Shown piece after piece: positions 14,026 through 21,124 of a stretch of 21,293 nucleotides of DNA. The notes below the pieces were generated by a model, which did no database searches, had not been told where the DNA came from, and worked only from the letters and a program-made list of their open reading frames with translations. This DNA is from JBGPYB01 sp041493035. Lineage in GTDB: Bacteria; Acidobacteriota; Vicinamibacteria; Fen-336. The translations under genes and the position numbers were made by a program. The stretch lies in assembly GCA_041493035.1 (NCBI GenBank), contig JBGPYB010000079.1, positions 1-21,293 of the forward strand, written 5' to 3'. Every line of letters begins with the position of its first letter. Position 1 is the first letter of the stretch.

Positions 14026-15534
14026 GTGGCCGAACGTCCAGGAGCCGCTCCGACCTCGCGGGGCCTCTGCCTCGTGGCGCTTGCCGTGTTGACCGCGGCC
14101 ATATACGGTCCGAACCTCCACGACTACTTCCTCGGCGACGACTTCGACCTGATCGGCTCGTTGTACGACAAGCCGGCGACGTATTTCCTCCGCCTGCTCG
14201 CCGACAACGCGAGCGGCGACGCCTGGAAGACCTGGGGCCTGGACGCCGCGCAGGGGCGCGGCTATCTGCGGCCCCTCCACATCTGGCTGCTCAAGCTCGA
14301 CTCCCTGCTCTGGGGCACGAACCCCCTGGGCTTCCACTGGACCGCCACGGTCGCGGCGATCGCGGCGGTGTGCACCGCCTTCCTGATCCTCGACGAACTC
14401 GGCGTGGGGTCCGTGTGGGCGTTCGTTGGCGCCGCAGCTCTCGGCTCTCACCCGATCCTGTCGACGATCGTTCCGTTCATCGCCGCCCGGGAGGAAACGA
14501 TCACGACCGCGCTCTGCCTTGCGGCCTTTCTGTTCTTCCTGCGATTCCGCCGCGGTTCGTCACCCGTTTGGCCGCTCGTGCTCTTTGCATTGGCGCTTCT
14601 GACCAAGGAGACGGCCGTGGCGTGGCTGGCGCTTCCCCTCGGTCACGACGTGTTCGCGGGGACCGTTCCCGCGACGAGTGTGGAACGTCGACGAACTCGA
14701 CGGTTCTACGGCGGGCTGGCCGGCCTGGTCGCCGTGTACCTGGGATTGAGACAGCTGGCGTTCGGAAATGTCGTCGGCGGCGACGGCGGGCCGACGAACT
14801 ATCTCTCGGCGAGTGCCTTCGTCGGTTACCACTCCCAGTTCTGGCACCACCTCCTCGGTTCGCACCTCTTCGATCGCCACGGAGTCCCGCTCCTGCCCTG
14901 GCTGGCGGTGGCCGCCTTCGCTACCCTCCTGGGATTGTCGCTCCTGGTCCAGGACGCGGAGAGGCGGACATGGACGCGCCGGGCGCTGTTCTTCGGTCCT
15001 TATTGGTACCTCGCGGCGACCGCCCTCTTCTACGGCACGTACTACGACGACCGCCACCACAGCCTGCCCCTGGCCGGGCTGGCCCTCTTCTTCACCCTCG
15101 CGGCCGACCGGGCGACGGGCGGGTGGGGGAAAGGGCAGAGCGCGCTATTCGCCGGCTTCGCCCTCGTGGCGCTGGCGTGGGTGCTTTTGCCCGCGACCCT
15201 CGGGAACGCCCGGGCATTCTGCGAGGCGAGCCGCGTCACGGCACGCGTTCGCGAGGACATCGAGGCGATAACGAAGGGCCTGCCCGACGGCGGCGCCGTG
15301 CTTCTCGTCAACACGCCGCAGCGGGAGGACCCGCCCTACTACTTCGGCTGGGGCCTCCAGGCGGCCCTCGGGCGTCCCTTCACACCGACGGACGTCGCAC
15401 GGCGCCTACGCATTGTCGACCGCCGTAGCCTCGCGATGAATCGCTCGAGCGCTCCGATGCCGAAGCGGTTCGACCTCGAGATTCGGTTCAGTGAGCGGCA
15501 GCTGGGCAGAGTCGAGCGCGTCTTTCGACCTTGA
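14026..15534 (+). CDS. GT-C-like multi-spanning membrane protein
   Basis: This 502-residue protein has about 10-12 membrane segments. After the first helix it carries YFLGDDFDLIGSLYDKP (34-50), where the D38-D39 pair is a likely GT-C acidic motif. RGYLRPLHIWLLKLDSLLWG and GFHWTAT follow. This arrangement is seen in bacterial relatives of TMTC/PMT-type mannosyltransferases. LLTKETAVAWLALPL (about 189-203) is another block common in these proteins. The short C-terminal tail (about 410-502) is soluble. I start at the GTG at 14026; it has no clear ribosome-binding site and follows a tiny leader frame. It diverges from the previous GT-C-like gene with 93 bp between starts, so the two could be coregulated. 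The sugar and acceptor are unknown. Confidence 0.78.
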   Translation: MAERPGAAPTSRGLCLVALAVLTAAIYGPNLHDYFLGDDFDLIGSLYDKPATYFLRLLADNASGDAWKTWGLDAAQGRGYLRPLHIWLLKLDSLLWGTNPLGFHWTATVAAIAAVCTAFLILDELGVGSVWAFVGAAALGSHPILSTIVPFIAAREETITTALCLAAFLFFLRFRRGSSPVWPLVLFALALLTKETAVAWLALPLGHDVFAGTVPATSVERRRTRRFYGGLAGLVAVYLGLRQLAFGNVVGGDGGPTNYLSASAFVGYHSQFWHHLLGSHLFDRHGVPLLPWLAVAAFATLLGLSLLVQDAERRTWTRRALFFGPYWYLAATALFYGTYYDDRHHSLPLAGLALFFTLAADRATGGWGKGQSALFAGFALVALAWVLLPATLGNARAFCEASRVTARVREDIEAITKGLPDGGAVLLVNTPQREDPPYYFGWGLQAALGRPFTPTDVARRLRIVDRRSLAMNRSSAPMPKRFDLEIRFSERQLGRVERVFRP

Positions 15535-15566
15535 TGCCCGCGTAGACCGCTCACTCGCTCACCACG

Positions 15567-15648
15567 CTGGGGGCGGAACGCCTGAGACCCCCGCTCGCTC
15601 GCAGCCGGTGCCAGCCGACTCGCAACCGCGTCGGAGACTCAACAGCGG
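15567..15648. repeat. intergenic repeat, copy B
   Basis: This stretch lies between convergent genes and shares ordered blocks with 21101-21277: a GGGGGCG/CGCC segment, TGAGACCCCCGCTCGCTCGC (15583-15602), AGCCGGTGCC (15603-15612) and finally GAGACTCAACAGCGG (15634-15648). The rest of 15535-15688 holds no gene I can see. Confidence 0.55.
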
Positions 15649-15688
15649 GAAACAAGGGAAGGTGCAAGGGTCCCGTGTCTCCGCCCGC

Positions 15689-16330
15689 TTACTGGCTCTC
15701 CGTCTTGGTCGCTGCGGCGCGAGAGCTAGCCCTGAAGATCAACCGCACCGCGCCGATGCGGATCTCGTCACCGTCCTTGATGGGCTCCGCGCGATCGATG
15801 CGCCGGCCGCCGAGGAAGGTCCCGTTCTTGCTGCCCACGTCTTCGATCACGGCACCTCCGGACACCACGCGAACGCGCGCGTGGCTCCGCGAGACCCTCG
15901 GTCGATCGAGCACGATGTCCGCCTCGGAGCCGCGGCCGATCACGTGCTCGCCCTCGGCCAACGGGAACTCCCGGTCTGCCGTCAACAAGCGGCAAACGGG
16001 CTCGGCCAACACCGCGCCGTCGGCCTCGGCGGGCTCTCCGGCGAACGCGTAGCCGTACTTCCGCACCGTTCGAAGATGGCGCGGGCGGCGCGCGTCGTCC
16101 CCGATCGCCTTGCGCACGTCGAAAGCCAGCGTCGTGAGGGTCACATCGGAGACGAACGTCTTCGGCCACAAGCGATCGCGTATCTCCGCCTTCGAGACCG
16201 CTTTCGGCCGTTCGCGCAGCAGCAGGTCCAGTAACTCGTAGGCCTTCGGCGCCAAGTCCACGCGCGTCCCCGCCCGATGCAGCTCGCGCGTGTCCGTGTC
16301 GAGGACGCAGTCGCCGAAGCGCAGCCTCAT
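15689..16330 (-). CDS. Winged-helix DNA-binding / FHA domain fusion regulator
   Basis: This 213-residue protein joins two domains. Residues 1-97 are an OmpR/ToxR-type winged helix: MRLRFGDCVLDTDTREL, then LAPKAYELLDLLL and LWPKTFVSDVTLTTLAFDVRKA as recognition helix region, and HLRTVRKYGYAF as wing. Residues about 112-200 form an FHA domain with the conserved GRG (132-134), SRSHARV (147-153) and SKNGT (167-171), the residues that contact phosphothreonine. No receiver domain or membrane segment is present. It would therefore link Thr phosphorylation to transcription. The Ser/Thr kinase gene on the same strand nearby is a natural partner, by inference. I chose the ATG at 16330 because the family starts there; an upstream TTG at 16351 would add seven residues. 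Confidence 0.9.
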   Translation of the reverse strand: MRLRFGDCVLDTDTRELHRAGTRVDLAPKAYELLDLLLRERPKAVSKAEIRDRLWPKTFVSDVTLTTLAFDVRKAIGDDARRPRHLRTVRKYGYAFAGEPAEADGAVLAEPVCRLLTADREFPLAEGEHVIGRGSEADIVLDRPRVSRSHARVRVVSGGAVIEDVGSKNGTFLGGRRIDRAEPIKDGDEIRIGAVRLIFRASSRAAATKTESQ

Positions 16331-16425
16331 AGGTCGCAAACCGAAAAGCAACGGAGATCCAACCCTACGCCAACGCCCCGCGTGCGTCGGCCGCCGATCT
16401 TCTCCCCTAAGAGCGGGAGGAGACG

Positions 16426-16917
16426 ATGCGGGAGATCGCGATGGTCGTCACGCTGGTGTTTGGCGCGGCCGCGTCGGCGTTCGCGGGCCAAGCCTCCAAC
16501 GTGCGCTTGCGCAGCAAGGCGATGCGGGAACGCGTCGCGCAATCGGTGAAGGGAGCGGCCGAGCGCATCGAGCGGCCCGCCTGCGCCGCCGTCCTCGACG
16601 AGTTCGAGGACGGCTCCGGCCGGAATCTGCGCAAGAGCCTCGAAGCCGTGGGCGTTTCGCCTGCGGAGTATCTCAGCCGCATCTCCTTTTACGACGGCCT
16701 CGATCACGATCGTTGCCGCACGCCTGGCATCCTGGCCGTGACCGAGCCCGGCAGCCATGTCGTCCGCGTCTGCTCGCGCTTCTTCGAGCAGGCCGGTCAC
16801 GACCCGGCGCTCGCCGAGGCGACCACCATTCACGAGGCGCTCCATACGCTCGGTCTCGGCGAGAACCCTCCTTCCAGCCAGGAGATCACGGCGCGGGTGC
16901 TCAAGCGCTGCCACTAG
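16426..16917 (+). CDS. Small secreted HExxH metallopeptidase-like protein
   Basis: This 163-residue protein has a signal peptide (IAMVVTLVFGAAASAFAG, cleavage near residue 20). A zinc-protease-like motif sits near the C-terminus: HEALHTLGLGE, with H136, E137, H140, G143 and E146. The spacing equals the metzincin HExxHxxGxxH, but the third position is Glu rather than His or Asp. Four cysteines (53, 97, 116, 162) could form two disulfides. An excellent ribosome-binding site (GGGAGGAG, 16415-16422) lies 3 nt before the ATG, in contrast to the leaderless neighbours. The gene lies between two minus-strand regulatory genes and ends only 8 nt from the end of the kinase gene. The fold and activity are not established. 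I recognise no named family. Confidence 0.78.
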   Translation: MREIAMVVTLVFGAAASAFAGQASNVRLRSKAMRERVAQSVKGAAERIERPACAAVLDEFEDGSGRNLRKSLEAVGVSPAEYLSRISFYDGLDHDRCRTPGILAVTEPGSHVVRVCSRFFEQAGHDPALAEATTIHEALHTLGLGENPPSSQEITARVLKRCH

Positions 16918-16925
16918 ACTCGCCT

Positions 16926-19469
16926 TCACCGCAGGCCTTCCGCAAGGTACAGGGTCTGGAGGAGGGAGTGGTAGGAATAGGCATAGGCGCGTCCATCCGG
17001 TGTCGGAATCACCGCCAAGATGCCCATCACTCCCGTGGGATCAGCCGGCATGATCTCCTTCCAGAGACGCCTCTCGCCCGTCTGGACGTCGATCCGGTCG
17101 ACTCGAGCGGGAAGGGTGTTCGATCGCTGCACGAACAGCCAGCGGCCGTCCGGAGTCCAACGCCGCGGCGCATCGCCGTCTTGACGTCCGGGCACGGACC
17201 GAGCCTCACCTCCCCCAACAGGAAGGACAACGAGGCCGGACGCCGTCCCCAACGCTGCGACCCACCGGCCGTCCGGCGACACGGTCACGCCGCCCCATCC
17301 TTCCTGGGCCGAGAGCGGGACCGGGGGCTTGTCATCGAGCTCCCACACGTAGAGCCTTGCTCGCTTCGGTTCCTTGCCCGCTGTGATCACGGCCCTCTTT
17401 CCATCGGGTAACCATTGAGCATCGAAAAAAGTCGAGAGGGCCGGGTGGCGAAGCTCTCGAGGTTCGCCCGGTCCAGTCGGAAGCAGGAGAAGGTGGTCGA
17501 GCTCGCCCTTCGCAGGCGTGGCCAGCGCCCAGCGTCCATCCGGAGAGAGTGACGTCGGTTCGCCGTCGCCGAGGCGCACGGCAGGCGAGCCATCGGTCCG
17601 CTTCAAGTAGACCGCGCCCCGACCGGCCTCGCCGCTAAACTCCTCGAGAAGCAGCGAGCGGCCATCCGCGGACAGGTCGGCCACGATGGAGTAGTCGAGC
17701 GCCGACAGGTCGCGCTCCCGGCTCTCTCCCGGCACCAACGCCATTGCAGCGATGCGCTGCAAGCCCCGGCTCACGAGGGCGCGACCTTCGGCGTCGACGT
17801 CCTGAACGAAGAAGTCCCCGAGGACCCGAGCCACAAGCCGCGTGCGTCCCGAGAGATCGACGGCATGGAGTGAGAAGTCCTCTTCGGCCCGCGCGGCCGC
17901 GAACCAGATCTCTTGTGTCCGCTCGCACCACCCCCCGAGGGCCCACCACTGCTGCCATCCCTGGGATAGCACCCTCCGGTGTCCCTGCGTGTCGATGAGG
18001 GAGATCGCGAACGGCCGCGCCTCCACGGGCAGGTTTTCGAAGACTGCGAGGCTCCCTGACGGAAGGAAGCGGATTGACTGCACGCTGCCCGTTGGCTCGT
18101 AGAGTACTTTCCCTATCGGGTATTCGAGGCGCTGGCGGCCATTTGCGAGGCGGACAACGGCGAGGTCGCGCCCCTCCCGGTCCCACTCTGCGATCGACAC
18201 ATCGCTGAGCAGTTCCCGGGGCGCGCCCCCCGAGAGCGAGACCCGCGCCAGGGTTCCCGCCGGATTCGCGCCGAAGGAGCCCCCAAGCCTGACGGCCATC
18301 TCGCCGTTTCGAGAAATCGAGTGCAGGCCTCCCTCAATGCCGAGGGGGCGCGATTCATGACTTCCGATCCGCATCGAGTAGAGCTGGCTCGACCCGCCGT
18401 CCCAGGCGGCGGTGTACACGATCGTTTGCCCGTCGGGCGCGAAACGCGCCGACAGGATCGTCCCCCGCCGGGACGTGAGCTGCGTGTAGGATGGCGTGGC
18501 GGGAGCGTTCGACGGCAGGCGAAGGGCGATCGCTCCGGCCACGACGAGCAGAGCGGCTGCGATGGGCCAGCGCCCCAGCATGCCTCGACGCGGGGGAATT
18601 GGCTCCTCTCGCGGCGCGGCCAGCGCCTCCTCGATCTCGATTCGAGCATCGCCGATGTCGTGGAGGCGATGGGTCAGGTCGCGGGTAAGGCAGCGACGCA
18701 GAAGCGTCCGAATCGCGGTGCCCGTTCCGCCCGGCAGCGCCGTCCAGTCCGGCTCCGCCGTCAGCACCGAAGCGATCGTGTCGGACGTCGTTGCCCCGGC
18801 GAACGCGCGGCGGCCCGTCAGCATCTCGTAGAGCACACACCCGAAGGCCCACACGTCCGTCCGCTTGTCGACGGCCTGGCCTCTCGCCTGCTCCGGGCTC
18901 ATGTAGGGCGCGGTGCCGAGAATCGCGCCCTCGCGCGTCGGAGCCCCGGTCTCCGTGGCCACGTGGGAGTCCGCGTCGGGCTCTGCGCTCTCGAGCGCCT
19001 TCGCGAGGCCGAAGTCGAGCAGCTTCACCTTCCCGCCCAGTGTTAGCTTGATATTCGATGGTTTCAGGTCGCGGTGGACGATGCCCTTCTCGTGGGCGGC
19101 TTCGAGGGCTTCCGCGATTTGCCGCGCGATCTCCAGCGCTTCACCTTGAGGCAGGGCGTCGCGGTCGAGCCGGTCCGCCAGGGTTCGTCCCTCGACCAGC
19201 TCGAGGACGAGAAAGCGCACACCCTCTGACTGCTCGAGCCCATGGATTGCTGCGATCCCGGCATGGTTGAGCGCGGCCAGCAGACGCGCCTCGCGCTCGA
19301 AGCGAGCTACGCGCTCCGCGTTCGCCGCGAAAGCCTCAGGCAGGACCTTGATCGCGACGTCGCGCCCGAGCCTGGTATCCCGCGCTCGGTAGACTTCGCC
19401 CATGCCTCCGGCGCCCAGAGGCCCGATCACTTCGAAGAGGCCCAAAAGACGGCCGGATTCGAGGGTCAT
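16926..19469 (-). CDS. Membrane Ser/Thr protein kinase with C-terminal beta-propeller
   Basis: This 847-residue PknB-type kinase has all catalytic landmarks: the glycine loop GPLGAGGMGEVYRA (16-29), VAIK with Lys41, HRDLKPSN (132-139), DFG (152-154) and APYMSPEQARG (187-197). A membrane helix follows at about 300-319 (RWPIAAALLVVAGAIALRL). The remaining about 520 residues form a TolB/PD40-type beta-propeller with repeated phrases such as SARFAPDGQTIVYTA, SLSPDGRWALAT, QWLPDGKRAVIT, TVSPDGRWVAAL and WTPDGRWLFVQ. The propeller would be outside the cytoplasmic membrane and may sense a ligand. I start at the ATG at 19469, just before the first kinase strand; an earlier frame extension is unlike the family. 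The FHA protein encoded on the same strand is a candidate phospho-target. Confidence 0.93.
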   Translation of the reverse strand: MTLESGRLLGLFEVIGPLGAGGMGEVYRARDTRLGRDVAIKVLPEAFAANAERVARFEREARLLAALNHAGIAAIHGLEQSEGVRFLVLELVEGRTLADRLDRDALPQGEALEIARQIAEALEAAHEKGIVHRDLKPSNIKLTLGGKVKLLDFGLAKALESAEPDADSHVATETGAPTREGAILGTAPYMSPEQARGQAVDKRTDVWAFGCVLYEMLTGRRAFAGATTSDTIASVLTAEPDWTALPGGTGTAIRTLLRRCLTRDLTHRLHDIGDARIEIEEALAAPREEPIPPRRGMLGRWPIAAALLVVAGAIALRLPSNAPATPSYTQLTSRRGTILSARFAPDGQTIVYTAAWDGGSSQLYSMRIGSHESRPLGIEGGLHSISRNGEMAVRLGGSFGANPAGTLARVSLSGGAPRELLSDVSIAEWDREGRDLAVVRLANGRQRLEYPIGKVLYEPTGSVQSIRFLPSGSLAVFENLPVEARPFAISLIDTQGHRRVLSQGWQQWWALGGWCERTQEIWFAAARAEEDFSLHAVDLSGRTRLVARVLGDFFVQDVDAEGRALVSRGLQRIAAMALVPGESRERDLSALDYSIVADLSADGRSLLLEEFSGEAGRGAVYLKRTDGSPAVRLGDGEPTSLSPDGRWALATPAKGELDHLLLLPTGPGEPRELRHPALSTFFDAQWLPDGKRAVITAGKEPKRARLYVWELDDKPPVPLSAQEGWGGVTVSPDGRWVAALGTASGLVVLPVGGGEARSVPGRQDGDAPRRWTPDGRWLFVQRSNTLPARVDRIDVQTGERRLWKEIMPADPTGVMGILAVIPTPDGRAYAYSYHSLLQTLYLAEGLR

Positions 19470-19562
19470 GAGTGAATGGCCGATTGTCACACGGGCGCAG
19501 GCGGGGTGCCATGCGGGCTCCGCTGTTGTCACGCATCGCCGATTGCGTCAGAGTGCTCGCCG

Positions 19563-20291
19563 ATGGACAAACTGAACCAGCCCGGCCGGGTCATCTTTGC
19601 CCTTGCCATCGCGGCCATCGGGGCTCAGCAACTCATCTACGCCGATTTCGTGCCGGGGCCTTTGATTGCGCCGCCGTGGCTGCCGTGGCGCACATTCTGG
19701 GCGTGTCTCTCCGGTGTTGCCATGGTGGCTGCTGGCATGGGCATCGTGACAAGAAAACAGGCACGTCGAGCATCGATCCTATTGGGCGCGCTCCTCTTCG
19801 TCGTGGTGCTGCTCTTTCATCTGCCCGGGCCGGCGGCGATTCTCCGAGATGGGACGGCGCGCACTCGTGCGTTCGAGGCCCTGGCCATGTGTGGAGCGGC
19901 TCTCGTCCTCGCCGGGACTCCGCTCGTCACGCTCGGCCGTCTCCTGTTTGCGCTCTCGATGGTCGTCTTCGGCGTTCAACATTTCATGTACGCGACGTTC
20001 GTGGCGACATTGGTACCCGCCTGGATTCCGGGTCACTCGTTCTGGACGTACTTGACGGGAGTGGCCTTCGTAGCCGCGTCCGTGAGCATCATCGCCGGCC
20101 AGAAGGCCCGCCTGGCGGCGGCTCTGCTGGGGCTGATGTTTTTCCTCTGGTTCGTGCTTCTTCACGCACCCAGAGTCGCTGAGCGGCTGCGCGAAGGGAA
20201 CGAGTGGAACAGCGCGTTCGTCGCTCTGGCTTTGTGCGGCGGAGCCTGGGTCCTGGCGGGGACCTCGCTGAAGCAGGTTTATCGGCAGTAA
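19563..20291 (+). CDS. DoxX-like membrane protein with internal duplication
   Basis: This 242-residue protein has eight predicted membrane helices in two similar halves. Residues 8-118 and 125-233 align: GRVIFALAIAAIGAQQLIYA with GRLLFALSMVVFGVQHFMYA; FWACLSGVAMVAAGMGIV with FWTYLTGVAFVAASVSII; LHLP-like ends; and CGAALVLAG with CGGAWVLAG. Each half resembles a four-helix DoxX/DUF-type unit. Both halves keep a WLPW or WIPG turn before FW. No enzymatic residue pattern is recognisable, and the function is unknown. The ATG at 19563 begins the natural N-terminus; a longer frame from 19476 would add a Cys-rich stretch without similarity. It diverges from the kinase gene and ends 23 nt before ubiX. 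Confidence 0.78.
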   Translation: MDKLNQPGRVIFALAIAAIGAQQLIYADFVPGPLIAPPWLPWRTFWACLSGVAMVAAGMGIVTRKQARRASILLGALLFVVVLLFHLPGPAAILRDGTARTRAFEALAMCGAALVLAGTPLVTLGRLLFALSMVVFGVQHFMYATFVATLVPAWIPGHSFWTYLTGVAFVAASVSIIAGQKARLAAALLGLMFFLWFVLLHAPRVAERLREGNEWNSAFVALALCGGAWVLAGTSLKQVYRQ

Positions 20292-20302
20292 CGGGCCCGG
20301 TG

Positions 20303-20308
20303 TAACAT
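20303..20308 (+). promoter_or_regulatory. candidate -10 element of ubiX
   Basis: TAACAT lies 6 nt before the GTG at 20315, predicting a leaderless transcript. No convincing -35 is present. Confidence 0.4.
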
Positions 20309-20314
20309 GCCCCG

Positions 20315-20890
20315 GTGAAACGGTTCGTCGTCGGGATCACCGGCTCCACGGGCGCCGTCTACGGGATTCGCCTCCTCGAGAGGCTGCGCGCGCTTCCCGA
20401 CACGGAGGTCCACCTCGTCATCAGCGCGCCGGGGAAGCGCACCCTGGTCGAGGAAACCGACTGGACGGTGCAGGATGTCGAGGCCTTGGCGCACGTCGTC
20501 CACGACAACAAGGACATCGGCGCCTCCCTGGCCAGCGGCGCCTTTAGGACGGCGGGGATGGCGATAGCCCCTTGCAGCATGAAGACGGTCTCGGCTCTCG
20601 CCAACTCGTACGCCGACACGCTCATCGCCCGCGCCGCCGACGTGCACCTCAAGGAGGGGCGTCCCCTCGTGGCCGTCGTTCGAGAGACACCGCTGCACGT
20701 GGGCCACCTGCGGCAGATGCTGGCCCTGGCCGAGATCGGGGGCGTGATCCTTCCGCCGATGCCTGCCTTCTACACCCGGCCCAAGACCGTCGACGACATC
20801 GTGAACCACACCGTTGGGCGGGTTCTCGACCACCTCGGCCTCCCGCAGGACCTCGTCCCTGAGTGGCCGGGTACGGGGCGCGGCGCCTAG
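20315..20890 (+). CDS. ubiX: Flavin prenyltransferase UbiX/Pad1
   Basis: This 191-residue flavoprotein makes prenylated FMN, the cofactor of UbiD-type decarboxylases, from reduced FMN and dimethylallyl phosphate. The family signatures are all present: VVGITGSTGAVYG (5-17), SGAFRTAGMAIAPCSMKT (74-91), ARAADVHLKEGRPLVAVVRETPLH (106-128 region) and the C-terminal PPMPAFYTRPKTVDDIVNH. The length equals that of the family. The GTG at 20315 is the only start that gives the normal N-terminus; an ATG eight bases earlier opens a three-codon frame (MPR) whose TGA overlaps this GTG. No ubiD is in the window. The product could serve ubiquinone/menaquinone synthesis or aromatic acid metabolism. Confidence 0.95.
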   Translation: MKRFVVGITGSTGAVYGIRLLERLRALPDTEVHLVISAPGKRTLVEETDWTVQDVEALAHVVHDNKDIGASLASGAFRTAGMAIAPCSMKTVSALANSYADTLIARAADVHLKEGRPLVAVVRETPLHVGHLRQMLALAEIGGVILPPMPAFYTRPKTVDDIVNHTVGRVLDHLGLPQDLVPEWPGTGRGA

Positions 20891-20922
20891 GTAGGTGCCT
20901 GTCCGGGTAGTGCCGATGCCGA

Positions 20923-20940
20923 ACTCGTTCTGGAACGAGT
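20923..20940. repeat. perfect 8-2-8 inverted repeat downstream of ubiX
   Basis: ACTCGTTC-TG-GAACGAGT is a perfect dyad in the gap between ubiX and the tRNA. It shares the core TTCTGGAA with the candidate ArsR operator. It could be a regulator site or part of a transcript end for either neighbour. A second, weaker hairpin, TGGCC-6 nt-GGCCA, follows at 20947-20962. Neither has a T-tract. Confidence 0.5.
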
Positions 20941-20992
20941 AGGTCATGGCCACAAGCGGCCACCAGGGATGAACAAAGGACTACAGCGCTGG

Positions 20993-21089
20993 TGGAGACC
21001 GGGCTGGGAATCGAACCCAGCAGCGCGGCGGTCAGGCCGCGCTCGACGGGTTTGCAGCCCGCGGGGAGCGCCAGCTCCCGCAACCGGTC
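20993..21089 (-). tRNA. Unusual long-variable-arm tRNA with GCA (Cys) anticodon
   Basis: Read on the minus strand, the 97-nt cloverleaf includes an encoded CCA. Acceptor 5' strand GACCGGT(T) pairs with CCCGGTC with one T-C mismatch. The D arm is GGGAGC-TGGC-GCTCCC (six pairs possible, four-base loop). The anticodon stem-loop is GCGGG-CTGCAAA-CCCGT, anticodon GCA at 21055-21053. The variable arm is AGCGCGGC-CTGACC-GCCGCGCT, eight perfect pairs. The T arm is CTGGG-TTCGATT-CCCAG. Discriminator U73 is followed by CCA, and a second CCA comes next. Ordinary tRNA-Cys has a short variable loop. The long variable arm, six-pair D stem and three-base connector in a 7/5 drawing (two-base in an 8/4 drawing) resemble tRNA-Sec. 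U73 plus GCA are, however, CysRS identity elements. Charging with Cys is most likely; Ser/Sec cannot be excluded. Confidence 0.85.
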
Positions 21090-21100
21090 GTTATCGAGCA

Positions 21101-21124
21101 AGGGGGCGCTGCGGCGCGCCCCCT
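21101..21124. repeat. perfect 9-bp hairpin upstream of the tRNA
   Basis: AGGGGGCGC-TGCGGC-GCGCCCCCT is a perfect GC-rich stem with a six-base loop. It lies 12 nt beyond the 5' end of the tRNA on the minus strand. It may be a terminator for upstream transcription or the edge of the adjacent repeat. Confidence 0.55.

Noticed and set aside
20279..20953. 224-residue minus-strand frame over ubiX
   Set aside because: ubiX on the plus strand is unmistakable. Only the first about 20 residues lie outside it, and these are noted as a finding rather than as a gene.
20993..21089. Ordinary class II tRNA (Leu, Ser or Tyr)
   Set aside because: The seven-base anticodon loop is fixed by a firm stem and reads GCA, which none of these uses; U73 also fits Cys rather than Leu (A73) or Ser (G73).
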